A stretch of 45,684 nt of DNA from an uncultured Draconibacterium sp. (GTDB lineage: Bacteria > Bacteroidota > Bacteroidia > Bacteroidales > Prolixibacteraceae): positions 1-45,684 of the forward strand of contig NZ_CAJXTC010000039.1 in the NCBI RefSeq assembly GCF_913060805.1, written 5' to 3'. A model generated the notes under the pieces. It saw only the letters and a list, made by a program, of their open reading frames with translations, was not told the origin of the DNA and searched no databases. Below, piece after piece: positions 1-10,700 of the stretch. A program made the translations under genes and the position numbers. Each line of letters opens with the position of its first letter. Within the stretch, counting starts at the first letter, position 1.

Positions 1-501
1 GGCCAATATGGTTTTGGAGGCTGGTACTACAGTAACGGTGTCGATCTTTCAAACTATAAATACCTGGTGGTGAAACTTGGAAATACAAATGCCTGTGGGT
101 TTTCATTCCGTTTATACGATGAAAACAGTTACTGGACAACACCTGGAATATATGATATTGGTAACGAAGACCAGGTAGTGGTTTCGCTCGACAATATGTA
201 CAAAGACGAGACAACAACCAAAATGGATCCGTCGCAAATTTATTACGTTGGTTTCTGGTCAAGTGGTGGTTGCCCGCTAATCATTGATGATGTATACCTC
301 ACTAACGACGAAAGTTACGCAAAACCTACCGGAATAGATGATCTTTTTCCGATCGATTCAGAACCGGAATTTGTGGATGTTTACACCATTACCGGTGCAA
401 GAATACGCTCGCAAGTAAAAAGATCTGAGGCAACAAAAGGGCTGAAAGAAGGGATTTACATAGTTGGTAGAAAGAAAGTTGTTGTGGTTGGAAACAATTA
501 A
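1..501 (+). CDS. Secreted carbohydrate-active protein, C-terminal part (5' truncated)
   Basis: The reading frame is open from base 1 and the 5' end lies outside the window, so no start is assigned; the GTG at 67 is internal to a beta-rich domain. The visible 166 residues have two parts. Residues 1-105 look like a jelly-roll carbohydrate-binding or galactose-binding-like domain, with alternating hydrophobic strands, many aromatics and the pattern PLIIDDVYL near its end. After a short linker (GIDDLFPID) the last ~50 residues have the layout of Bacteroidota C-terminal tails: VDVYTITGARI, then LKEGIYIVGRKKVVV. That resembles type IX secretion sorting tails. The missing part probably holds a glycosidase catalytic domain, judged only from the locus. 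The stop is 11 bases before the next gene, so the two are probably co-transcribed. The sorting role is an inference and the enzyme class is unknown. Confidence 0.75.
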   Translation, partial: GQYGFGGWYYSNGVDLSNYKYLVVKLGNTNACGFSFRLYDENSYWTTPGIYDIGNEDQVVVSLDNMYKDETTTKMDPSQIYYVGFWSSGGCPLIIDDVYLTNDESYAKPTGIDDLFPIDSEPEFVDVYTITGARIRSQVKRSEATKGLKEGIYIVGRKKVVVVGNN

Positions 502-512
502 AACAGTAGCTT

Positions 513-1076
513 ATGAAATTTAACTTTTATAAAAATACATTAGGAACAGTAACCCTCGCGCTGCTGCTTGTTATTGCTGTAAATGGTTTTGCCCAGAACA
601 GTAGTCCTGAAAACAGCGAAGACATTTACCGTGATTTTAAAACCGAACTGATGTGGAAGGCCAATGTAAAAATTGGTACAATGATAAACGTTGGCGAAAG
701 TAAACGGGGAACACGACGGGTAATTCCTATCACCGGCGGCACATTTAGCGGACCAAAAATAAAAGGCGAAGTTTTGCCCGGTGGCGAAGACTGGCAATTG
801 GTTCGTCCCGATGGCGATACCGAACTGTATGCTCGTTATTTAATGAAGACAGATGACGGCACGGTACTGCAAATTCTAAACAAAGCGTTAATGCATACTC
901 CAGCACAAGGAGAGGAAGGCGGCTTTTATGTAAAATCGGTGATCGACATTGAAGCGCCCGTAGAAAGTTCGTACGATTATTTAAACCACGCTATATTTTT
1001 AGGAACACTCGAAATGCCTCAGTTAAAACCCAATGAAGAGCCTTATGTAATAATTGGGGTTTACAAGGTTTTGTGA
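513..1076 (+). CDS. Secreted DUF3237 family protein
   Basis: This 187-residue protein has an N-terminal signal peptide (about residues 1-27, ending NGFAQ). The mature part matches the DUF3237 pattern: GTRRVIPITGGTFSGPKIKG, then EVLPGGEDWQLVRPDG, then ELYARYLMKTDDGT. DUF3237 proteins are small beta-barrels of about 150 residues with no well-established biochemical role. They usually lack a signal peptide, so export here is notable. The gene lies 11 bases after the truncated first gene and 54 bases before the GH127/GH146 gene, inside the glycan-degradation operon. This suggests a periplasmic or surface role tied to glycan handling, such as ligand binding or an undescribed lyase or esterase activity. 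That function is speculation; the family call is solid. Confidence 0.85.
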   Translation: MKFNFYKNTLGTVTLALLLVIAVNGFAQNSSPENSEDIYRDFKTELMWKANVKIGTMINVGESKRGTRRVIPITGGTFSGPKIKGEVLPGGEDWQLVRPDGDTELYARYLMKTDDGTVLQILNKALMHTPAQGEEGGFYVKSVIDIEAPVESSYDYLNHAIFLGTLEMPQLKPNEEPYVIIGVYKVL

Positions 1077-1130
1077 GCAAAGTCGGTATAGTAAAAAGAA
1101 AACGAAAGAACTATAAAAACAGATTAAACC

Positions 1131-3527
1131 ATGAATAAACTTTTATACATATTGCTAATTGTATCATTTGTATTCACTGATACGAAGCATTTGTGTGCCC
1201 AAACAAAACTATACCCCAACGAATTTCCTTTAAGCGACGTTCAACTGCTTGATGGCCCGTTTAAAAAAGCGCGCGACCTGAATATAGAGGTTTTGCTGAA
1301 ATACGATGTAGATCGTTTTCTGGCACCATACCGTAAGGAAGCCGGGTTGGAACCTCGCAAACCAACCTATCCGAACTGGGACGGATTAGACGGTCATGTT
1401 GGCGGTCATTACCTATCGGCTATGGCAATGAACTACGCCGCAACAGGTAATAAGGAGTGCAAGCGCCGAATGGATTATATGCTAAAAGAGTTAAAAGAAT
1501 GCCAGGAAGCCAATGCGGTAAACAACCCCAAATGGGGAGTTGGTTATGTTGGCGGTTTCCCGAATAGTGCCAAACTCTGGTCAACATTCAAAAAAGGCGA
1601 TTTTGGAGTGTATTTTGGTTCGTGGGCTCCCTTTTACAACCTGCATAAAATGTATGCCGGTTTGCGCGATGCCTGGCTTTATGGCGAAAGTGAAGAGGCC
1701 AAAGACTTGTTTCTGAAGTTCTGCGACTGGGGAATCGATCTGACTGCAGGTTTGTCGGACGAGCAGATGGAAACAATGCTGGGCATGGAGCATGGAGGAA
1801 TGAATGAAGTTTACGCTGATGCCTACCAGATTACCGGCGATGAAAAATACCTGAATGCAGCAAAACGCTATTCACATAACGAATTTTTGGAGCCTTTATC
1901 AAAAGATATCGATAATCTTGATAATCACCATGCAAATACACAGATCCCAAAATTTATTGGTTTCGGGCGCATTGCCGAGCTAGATGATAATGAACAATAC
2001 CTGGAGGCGGCACGCTTTTCATGGGAAACCATTACCCAAAACCGGTCGCTGGCATTTGGCGGAAACAGCCGCCGCGAGCACTTTCCAAGTGAAAGTTCGT
2101 GTATCGATTTTGTACATGTAAACGACGGGCCTGAGTCTTGCAACTCGTATAACATGCTCAAACTTACTGAAGATTTATTCCGTGTTTATCCCGAGGCCAA
2201 ATATGCTGATTATTACGAACGTACCCTATTCAACCACATTCTTTCCACACAACACCCCGAGCACGGCGGTTATGTGTATTTTACTCCGGCGCGGCCACGT
2301 CATTACCGGGTGTATTCGGCACCAAACGAGGCCATGTGGTGTTGCGTAGGTACTGGTATGGAAAACCACGGACAGTACAACCGTTTTATTTACACGCACT
2401 CTGATGACGACTTGTACCTGAATTTGTTTGTGGCTTCGGAACTCAACTGGAAAGAAAAAGGCATTCAACTAAAACAGGAAACAACATTTCCGTTTGCAGA
2501 GCAAACAAAACTTACCATAACAAAAGGTACTTCTAAGTTCAATTTAAAAGTAAGGTACCCGGCTTGGGTAAAAGAAGGAGCACTAAGAATTAAAGTAAAT
2601 GGCAAAGCGGTAGAATATACTGCTCATCCTTCGTCATACATTACTATCGACCGAAAATGGGAAAAAGGCGATGAAGTAGTAATTGAATTGCCCATGCAAA
2701 GTACCATCGAGCATTTACCAAATGTGCCCGAATACATTGCGTTTATGCACGGGCCAATTTTGCTGGGAGCAAAAACCGGAACCGAAGATTTGAGGGGATT
2801 GATTGCTGACGATGGCCGCTGGGGACAATATTCAGGTGGCGAATATTTGCCGGTTGATAAGGCACCGATCCTGGTGGAAGACGATATGGAGAATCTGGGC
2901 GACAAACTGGAGCCGATTGAGGGGAATCCGCTTCACTTTAAGCTGAATGTGAAGATGGTGAATCCAATGGATTTGACGCTTGAACCGTTCAGTCAGATTC
3001 ACGATTCGAGGTACATGATGTATTGGCTCGCTTTAACCAACGATGGTTATCAGGCTTATGTGGACTCGCTTGCAGCCAACGAACAGGCAAAGCTGGCCAT
3101 CGAAAAAAGAACTGTTGATTATGTGGCTACCGGCGAACAACAGCCAGAAACAGATCATGACATGCAACAGGAAAGATCGAGGTCGGGAAATAACCAAAAC
3201 CAATTCTTCCGCGAGGCCGCCGGAGGTGGTTATTTTAGTTACGATTTTGCAACCAACTCCGAAACAAACCTCAGCTTGCTGGTGCGTTACTGGGGAGCAG
3301 AGTGGGGAGGCCGCAAATTCAATATTTATATCGACGATGAAAAACTGGTAACCGAAGATAACACCAGGCGCTGGGAGATTTCCGCCTTTAAGGATATCGT
3401 GTATCCAATTCCTAATTCGATGGTTGAAGACAAAAGCAATGTACGCATAAAGTTTGAAGCGCTTCCCGGGAATACGGCAGGCGCAGTGTATGAGATTCGC
3501 TTATTACGGGCTAAGCTAAAACACTAA
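1131..3527 (+). CDS. GH127/GH146 family beta-L-arabinofuranosidase
   Basis: This 798-residue exported enzyme has a signal peptide ending near HLCAQ (residue ~24). The (alpha/alpha)6 catalytic region (about 35-580) has the DUF1680 signature LLKYDVDRFLAPYRKEAGL. It also has the Cys/Glu cluster that binds zinc and acts as nucleophile in HypBA1-type enzymes: E335 and C337 in PESCNS, C404-C405 in MWCCVGTG, and probably E316 in REHF. The C-terminal part carries a DUF4986-like segment (LEPFSQIHDSRYMMYW) and a DUF6805-like segment (VATGEQQPETDH). That architecture is typical of the Bacteroides GH146-like group. Family members release beta-L-arabinofuranose by a Cys-dependent retaining mechanism. Beta-linked L-Araf is better known from extensins and rhamnogalacturonan II than from xylan, so the natural substrate here is unclear. 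The choice between GH127 and GH146 needs a family search. Confidence 0.92.
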   Translation: MNKLLYILLIVSFVFTDTKHLCAQTKLYPNEFPLSDVQLLDGPFKKARDLNIEVLLKYDVDRFLAPYRKEAGLEPRKPTYPNWDGLDGHVGGHYLSAMAMNYAATGNKECKRRMDYMLKELKECQEANAVNNPKWGVGYVGGFPNSAKLWSTFKKGDFGVYFGSWAPFYNLHKMYAGLRDAWLYGESEEAKDLFLKFCDWGIDLTAGLSDEQMETMLGMEHGGMNEVYADAYQITGDEKYLNAAKRYSHNEFLEPLSKDIDNLDNHHANTQIPKFIGFGRIAELDDNEQYLEAARFSWETITQNRSLAFGGNSRREHFPSESSCIDFVHVNDGPESCNSYNMLKLTEDLFRVYPEAKYADYYERTLFNHILSTQHPEHGGYVYFTPARPRHYRVYSAPNEAMWCCVGTGMENHGQYNRFIYTHSDDDLYLNLFVASELNWKEKGIQLKQETTFPFAEQTKLTITKGTSKFNLKVRYPAWVKEGALRIKVNGKAVEYTAHPSSYITIDRKWEKGDEVVIELPMQSTIEHLPNVPEYIAFMHGPILLGAKTGTEDLRGLIADDGRWGQYSGGEYLPVDKAPILVEDDMENLGDKLEPIEGNPLHFKLNVKMVNPMDLTLEPFSQIHDSRYMMYWLALTNDGYQAYVDSLAANEQAKLAIEKRTVDYVATGEQQPETDHDMQQERSRSGNNQNQFFREAAGGGYFSYDFATNSETNLSLLVRYWGAEWGGRKFNIYIDDEKLVTEDNTRRWEISAFKDIVYPIPNSMVEDKSNVRIKFEALPGNTAGAVYEIRLLRAKLKH

Positions 3528-3634
3528 GGAATTTGATTGAGAATTAAATTATAAGATTATGAAACGACCATGAATTCTAATTTGCTAAAATTCACCCAAG
3601 AGCATAATTAAAATTCATCGTGAGTTCCATACTA

Positions 3635-3642
3635 TACCTTTG
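3635..3642 (+). promoter_or_regulatory. Candidate Bacteroidota -7 promoter box
   Basis: TACCTTTG matches the Bacteroidota -7 consensus TAnnTTTG and lies 21 bases upstream of the chosen GH43 start, in the 136-base gap after the GH127/GH146 gene. No good -33 TTTG box is seen at the expected distance, so confidence is limited. The box overlaps a possible TTG start for the GH43 frame at 3640, which argues for the downstream ATG at 3664. Confidence 0.35.
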
Positions 3643-3663
3643 AAAACTAACAATTTTAATAGT

Positions 3664-5232
3664 ATGAAAAAATATGTTTCTTTTTTATTGATTCTGGTGC
3701 TGGCGGTATTTCAAACCAGTCTGGTACAAGCTCAAAAAGCTAATAATCCCATCATCCACGCCGATGTACCCGATGTTTCGATGATTCGCGTTGGCGATAA
3801 TTATTACATGAGTAGCACCACCATGCACATGGCGCCGGGAGTACCGGTTATGAAATCGAAGGATCTGGTAAACTGGGAGATGGTGAGTTATGCTTACGAT
3901 AGGCTGGCAGACAATGATGCTATGAATCTTGATAACGAAAAACGCGCCTATGGAAAAGGATCGTGGGCGAGCTGTATCCGATACCACAAAGACACCTATT
4001 ATGTGTCAACCTTTTCGAGTACAACCGGTAAAACATATGTTTTCTCAACAAACGACATTGAAAAAGGCGAATGGAAGAGACACGAATTTTCTCCAAGTTT
4101 GCACGACAATACCTTGTTTTTCGACGACGATGGCAAAATTTATATGATTTGGGGAGCCGGAAGATTAATGATTGCCGAACTGGAACCTGATTTTTCGGGT
4201 GTTAAGGAAGGAACAGAAAAGGTATTGATTGAAAATGCAAGTGCACCGGCTGGCAACAATATCATGTTGCCAGCAGAAGGTTCGCAACTTTTTAAAGCAA
4301 ATGGAAAATATTACCTGTTTAACATTACCTGGCCGCGTGGAAGCATGCGTTCGGTTGTTATTCACCGGGCCGATAATATTAATGGTCCGTGGGAAGGTCG
4401 CCTGGCTTTGCAGGATAAAGGTGTTGCTCAGGGCGGACTGATCGACACGCCCGACGGGAGATGGTTTTCATTTCTGTTCCGCGATTATGGTTCGGTAGGC
4501 CGCATTCCGTACTTAGTACCTGTGAAATGGGAAGATGGATGGCCTGTTTTGGGTGTTGATGGAAAAGTTCCCGATGAACTGGATTTACCGGCAAGCAAAG
4601 GTTTAATTCCTGGAATTGTGAACTCCGATGAATTTACCCGTAAAAAGAACGATCCTGATCTGCCACTGGTTTGGCAGTGGAATCATAATCCGGTTAATGA
4701 ACTTTGGTCGGTTCGCGACCGCAAAGGATATTTACGACTTACCACAGGACGTGTTGACGACAGCTTTGTTTATGCAAGAAACACCCTTACTCAGCGAACT
4801 TTTGGTCCTGTAAGTTCGGCCAATACATTAATGGATGCATCAAACATGAAGGATGGCGATTTTGCCGGATTGTGCGCCTTGCAACGAAAGTACGGACAGG
4901 TAGGCGTAAAGATGATAGATGGAGAGAAATTCATTTACATGATAAGCAACGAAACCGATACACCAGTTGAAATGGAAAGTCTTCCGCTAACACAAAACGA
5001 AGTGTACTTAAAAATCGACTGCGATTTCCGCGACAGAAAAGATACTGCCCGGTTTTATTACAGCCTTGACGGAAAAATATGGACGGCAATTGGCGGCCCG
5101 TTAAAAATGGAATATACCCTGATGGAACATTTTATGGGTTATCGTTTTGGGCTGTTTAACTATGCCACGAAGAATACAGGAGGATACGTCGATATTGATT
5201 TCTTCAAAATCAGCGATACAATTTCAGAATAA
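3664..5232 (+). CDS. GH43 beta-xylosidase / alpha-L-arabinofuranosidase
   Basis: The start is the ATG at 3664, giving MKKYVSF and a clean signal peptide ending LVQAQ; an in-frame TTG at 3640 would add eight residues that weaken it. The mature protein of about 500 residues is a GH43 five-bladed propeller. It shows IIHADVPDVSMIRVGDNYYM with the catalytic base Asp, SLHDNTLFFDDDGKIYMIWG around the pKa-modulating Asp, and PAEGSQLFKANGKYYLF with the catalytic acid Glu. A C-terminal beta-sandwich of about 190 residues follows, of the type that closes the active site in GH43 xylosidases. The STTMHMAPG and MKSKDLVNWE motifs resemble the GH43 subfamily 10-12 group. The enzyme probably removes xylose or arabinose from the non-reducing ends of (arabino)xylo-oligosaccharides in the periplasm; subfamily and specificity are not settled by reading alone. 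Confidence 0.9.
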   Translation: MKKYVSFLLILVLAVFQTSLVQAQKANNPIIHADVPDVSMIRVGDNYYMSSTTMHMAPGVPVMKSKDLVNWEMVSYAYDRLADNDAMNLDNEKRAYGKGSWASCIRYHKDTYYVSTFSSTTGKTYVFSTNDIEKGEWKRHEFSPSLHDNTLFFDDDGKIYMIWGAGRLMIAELEPDFSGVKEGTEKVLIENASAPAGNNIMLPAEGSQLFKANGKYYLFNITWPRGSMRSVVIHRADNINGPWEGRLALQDKGVAQGGLIDTPDGRWFSFLFRDYGSVGRIPYLVPVKWEDGWPVLGVDGKVPDELDLPASKGLIPGIVNSDEFTRKKNDPDLPLVWQWNHNPVNELWSVRDRKGYLRLTTGRVDDSFVYARNTLTQRTFGPVSSANTLMDASNMKDGDFAGLCALQRKYGQVGVKMIDGEKFIYMISNETDTPVEMESLPLTQNEVYLKIDCDFRDRKDTARFYYSLDGKIWTAIGGPLKMEYTLMEHFMGYRFGLFNYATKNTGGYVDIDFFKISDTISE

Positions 5233-5247
5233 ATTTTAAACCAGTAA

Positions 5248-6099
<852 letters not shown>

Positions 6100-6177
6100 C
6101 CGATGGTTAGTAGTGAGTTCAATCAAAATCAGAAAAATTAAACCGGAACTTCTTTAGGAAAACAAAAATCAAAACTT

Positions 6178-7689
6178 ATGAAAAAAATAAACATCATTTT
6201 TTTATGTCTGATTAATTTCTCAATAATCACTGGAAGACTTTTTGCACAGGAAGCAGCAATAATAAAAATCGATTTAGACCGGCAGATTGATGCCATCGAT
6301 CCGAACATTTACAGTGCTTTTGTTGAACCTATTCGAACGGTCGTTTACGGAAGTATTTACGATCCGGAATCGCCTTACTCTGATGAAAACGGTTTCCGCA
6401 AGGATTTTATCGAGTTGGTAAAACAATTGAATGTAAGAAGCGTGAGATGGCCAGGAGGAAACTTTGTTTCTGGCTACAACTGGGAAGACGGAATCGGGCC
6501 TAAAGACCAGCGTCCGGCAAAAATGGATTTGGCTTGGAAACAAATTGAAAGTAACCATATGGGAACCGACGAATACGCCAAATTATGCAGCCTGATCGGG
6601 GCCGATAATTTCCTTTGTGTAAATGGCGGAACGGGAACCCTCGACGATGCCCGCCACTGGGTAGAATATTGCAACGGCGAAGCAGGAACCTATTACGCCG
6701 ATCTGCGGATAAAATATGGCAACGAAAAACCCTTTAATGTAAAATATGTAGGGCTAGGCAATGAGATTGATGGTCCGTGGCAAATGGGACAAAAAAGTGC
6801 CGAAGACTATTGTAAATGGGCACTTGAAGCCGGCAAACTGATCAGCCTGCTGGATGAAGACATCAAGCTTGTGGCTTCGGGCGCTTCCTTGTACCGCCCT
6901 GGAAACGAGTGGGTAGACTGGAACGAGTATGTGCTGGATAAAATTATCGGAAAGATTGATTATTTGTCGGTACATCGATATGCAACCGAAGCACTGCCGG
7001 GCGGTCGGTCAAACAAAGTTTTTTCTGACCACATGTCATTGGGACTCGATATTGACGAAAAAATTGAAACTACACAGGCACTCATCAAAAAAGCCATGGT
7101 AAAATCGGAAACCAAACGTCCGGTTTATATTTCGTTTGATGAATATTCTCCGGGTTTTGGAGGGCTGCTTAGTTCGCTGATGCTTGCGCAGCATTTGAAT
7201 TCTTTCATCCGTCATGCCGATGTGGTGAAAATGGCCAACATTACCATGATTACCAACTTAGTAGGCAATTCTCCCGAAGGAGATTTTAAAAACTCGGTCT
7301 TCCATACTTTTTCGTTGTATTCGCACAATGCGTTGGGCACCGCGCTCGATGTAAAAACCATTTGCGATGATTATGATAATGAGGTTTTCAAAGATATTTC
7401 CTACCTGGATGTAACAGCAGTTTTGAACGAAGCAGAGAACAAAGTGATTGTAAATGTGGTAAACCGCCACGAAACCGATGCTATTGAAACAAACATCGAT
7501 CTGCAGAGCGGTGAATACGCCGGAAAAGCAACGGCAAGCCTGATCAATGCTGAATCAATCGACACAAGAAATACAAAAGATGCGCAGCCTATTCGGGTAG
7601 AATCAGAACAGATAAGTTTTAAAGGAAATACATTAAAACACAGTTTTCCTGCGCATTCGTTTACACAAATCGAAATACCCATTAAATAA
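6178..7689 (+). CDS. GH51 alpha-L-arabinofuranosidase (first copy)
   Basis: This 503-residue protein has a signal peptide ending near GRLFAQ. The TIM-barrel shows the GH51 pattern: SVRWPGGNFVSGYNWEDGIGP early, the acid/base Glu E196 in VGLGNEIDGPW, and the proposed nucleophile E322 in YISFDEYSPGFG. A C-terminal beta-domain ends in the typical HSFPAHSFTQIEI. GH51 enzymes release alpha-L-arabinofuranose from arabinoxylan or arabinan oligosaccharides with retention. DEYSPGFG is less common than the DEWNVWY type of many GH51 enzymes, and this copy differs clearly from the second GH51 at 34004, so the two are probably not recent duplicates. It is followed 15 bases later by the GH3 gene. Confidence 0.92.
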   Translation: MKKINIIFLCLINFSIITGRLFAQEAAIIKIDLDRQIDAIDPNIYSAFVEPIRTVVYGSIYDPESPYSDENGFRKDFIELVKQLNVRSVRWPGGNFVSGYNWEDGIGPKDQRPAKMDLAWKQIESNHMGTDEYAKLCSLIGADNFLCVNGGTGTLDDARHWVEYCNGEAGTYYADLRIKYGNEKPFNVKYVGLGNEIDGPWQMGQKSAEDYCKWALEAGKLISLLDEDIKLVASGASLYRPGNEWVDWNEYVLDKIIGKIDYLSVHRYATEALPGGRSNKVFSDHMSLGLDIDEKIETTQALIKKAMVKSETKRPVYISFDEYSPGFGGLLSSLMLAQHLNSFIRHADVVKMANITMITNLVGNSPEGDFKNSVFHTFSLYSHNALGTALDVKTICDDYDNEVFKDISYLDVTAVLNEAENKVIVNVVNRHETDAIETNIDLQSGEYAGKATASLINAESIDTRNTKDAQPIRVESEQISFKGNTLKHSFPAHSFTQIEIPIK

Positions 7690-7704
7690 TTTTAACCGGA
7701 CGTT

Positions 7705-10700
7705 ATGAATCTCAGACGATCAACATCCCTGATTTTAATACTGTTCTCGCTGCTGGCGCTGGCATTTATTCCGCAAAACCAAATAGCGAAGCAACCCATT
7801 TACCTCAACACGGCTTACTCGTTTAAAGAGCGGGCCATCGACCTTGTTTCGCGGATGACTCCCGAAGAAAAACAAAGTCAGTTGGGAAATACCATGCCAC
7901 CAATTCCGCGGCTTGGCGTAAACCATTACGATGTATGGGGCGAGGCGCTGCACGGAATTATGGGCCGAAACAACAACAGCGGAATGACAGCCACTTCGTT
8001 TCCAAACAGTGTGGCGGTGGGTTCAACCTGGGACCCGGAGCTGATTAAACGCGAAACAAAAGTAATTTCCGACGAGGCGCGTGGGTTTAACCACGAGCTG
8101 ATTTTTACGCTGACTTACTGGTCGCCGGTAATTGAACCGGCCCGCGACCCACGTTGGGGAAGAACCGCCGAAACGTTTGGTGAAGATCCGTTCCTGGTTT
8201 CTGAAATCGGAAAAGGATTTATTCAGGGCTTAATGGGCGACGACCCCACCTACCTGAAAACTGTCCCTTGCGGCAAACACTATTTTGCCAACAATACCGA
8301 GTTTAACCGGCATTCGGGCAGCTCGGATATGGACGACCGCGACATGCGCGAGTTTTACCTGCTTCCTTACCGGACGCTGATTCGCGATTACAATTTACCT
8401 TCGATAATGACCGCTTATGGCGCTGTTAACGGCGTTCCCATGTCGGCCAGTAAATATTTGGTGGATACGGTAGCGCGTAAAACCTACGGAATGGACGGAT
8501 ACGTTACAGGCGACTGCGGTGCAATCGACGATATCGTTCGCGGCCATCATTTTACGGATAGTTATGAAGAAGCAGCGGCGCTGGGTTTAAAAGCCGGAGT
8601 TGACACCGACTGTGGTGGTGTGTATCAAAACCATGCTTTGAATGCTTTGGAAAAAGGTATGATGACGCAGGCCGATATCGATAAAGCACTGATTAATATT
8701 TTTACCACCAGAATGCGTTTGGGCGAGTTCGACCCGGCAGAAATTGTACCGTACGCAGGTATAAAACCGGATATTGTGAATGATCCTTCGCACAACGATC
8801 TGGCCATTGAAATAGCTACAAAAACACCGGTTCTGCTAAAAAATGAGGTAACCGTTAAACCTGCCGAAAAAGCATTACCACTAAATACCAAACACATCAA
8901 AAAAATTGCGGTACTGGGACCACAGGCCGATAAGGTGGAACTGGGTGATTACTCTGGTCCAATTGAACCTCATTTGAGTATCTCGCCGCTTTTAGGAATT
9001 CAGAATTATATAAAAGAACATAAGCTCGAAATTGAAGTGGTTTCAGCATCAACAGGAAATACGGATAGAAATACCGATTTTCTGACAATGAACAGTTTTT
9101 CCACCGTACGAAACGGCGAAGTAGTGGCCGAATTCGATGCTACAAAATATGATGATTCGGCACCCGGATTAATTGTGGCTGCACGTTTTGGACGAACCTC
9201 AATTCGCGGTGTAAAAGATGGCGACTGGACAGCTTACGACAATGTGGATATTACCGACATCGATTCCATCCGCTTTAACGTGGCAGCCTCTGGGAACGGT
9301 GGTTTGCTTGAAGTGCGTGTTAGCTCGGCAACCGGAAATATTCTGGCAACTCAAAAAATTGAGGCCGTTCAGCAAAGCGGTGGATTCCGGGGATTTTCCC
9401 GCCCGCAAAATGTGGCGGTAAAAATCAATACGCTGGGAATTTCAGGGCCGCAAACGCTGGTACTGGTTTACCGCGAAGCCGAAAGTCCTGCAACCGATCA
9501 GGAAACACTTGAAATGGCTGCAACTGCAGATGTGGTGCTGGTTTTTGTGGGAACCGATCAAACTACCGGCCGCGAAGAGTCCGACCGCTTTGCCATTACA
9601 TTGCCCGGAAATCAGAATAAACTCATCGAGGCTGTGGCTGCCGAAAATCCAAACACCATTGTGGTAATGCAAACCATGGGAATGGTAGAAGTGGAGCAGT
9701 TTAAAAACAACCCGAATATTCCCGCAATTGTCTGGACCGGCTACAACGGACAGGCACAGGGAACCGCGATGGCACGCATTTTATTTGGCGATGTAAATCC
9801 CGGTGGAAAATTGAATGTTACATGGCATAAATCGTTAAACGACCTGCCAGGATTTAACGACTACACCTTGCGTGGCGATGGCTCGAACGGAAGAACTTAC
9901 TGGTATTTTGATAAACCGGTTTCGTATGAATTTGGTTACGGATTGTCGTACACCACTTTCGAATACAATCGCTTCAGTATCAGCAAAACAAGACTAACGC
10001 CTCACGACAAAGTTACCGTAAGTGTTGACGTGAAAAATACTGGTGCAGTTGACGGCGACGAGGTGGTGCAGGTATATGTAAAAACACCCGACAGTCCGGC
10101 AGAATTGGAGCGCCCGATAAAACGTCTGAAAGGATTTAAACGCGCAACCATTCCGGCAGGGCAGACGAAACGTGTTTCTATTGATATCGATTGCGACGAC
10201 CTTTGGTTTTGGGATGCCGAAGCCGGTAAAATTACCTTCGACCAGGGACGTTATATTTTCGAGATCGGGGCATCTTCAAAGGATATAAAAGCCGAACTGG
10301 AGACGATTATGAGCGGCGAGTACAAACCGGTGTTAACAACCGTAGTGGCCGAAAGCGACAAGGTGATACTGCGCCCCGGAAATACGGCACAAACCAGCGT
10401 AACCGCTGCTATGTCGGACGATAGTTTTTACGATATTTCGAAAGCTGAAATTGAATACAAAAGCAATAATCCGGCGGTGGTAAGCGTGGATGAAAACGGT
10501 AAAATAACCGCTACCGGAGTAGGTGTTGCATCGGTATTTGCTTACGTAACTGTTGACGGTGTAACCGAATCAAGCAGCTTTCCTGTAAAAGTAATGCCCG
10601 ACCTCAACCCGAAATCAATTTTGGTAAACGGCAAGCCCATCGAAAGCTTCGATAAAGAAGTAAAAGCTTATAGTTATCTGCTGAAAGATAAAACCAAAGT

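Noticed and set aside
67-501. Complete 144-codon gene starting at GTG 67
   Set aside because: The frame is open back to base 1 and the GTG lies inside a beta-strand domain, so the gene is 5' truncated by the window.
3640-3663. TTG start giving an eight-residue N-terminal extension of the GH43
   Set aside because: It overlaps the candidate -7 box and weakens the signal peptide; the ATG at 3664 begins a typical MKK signal sequence.
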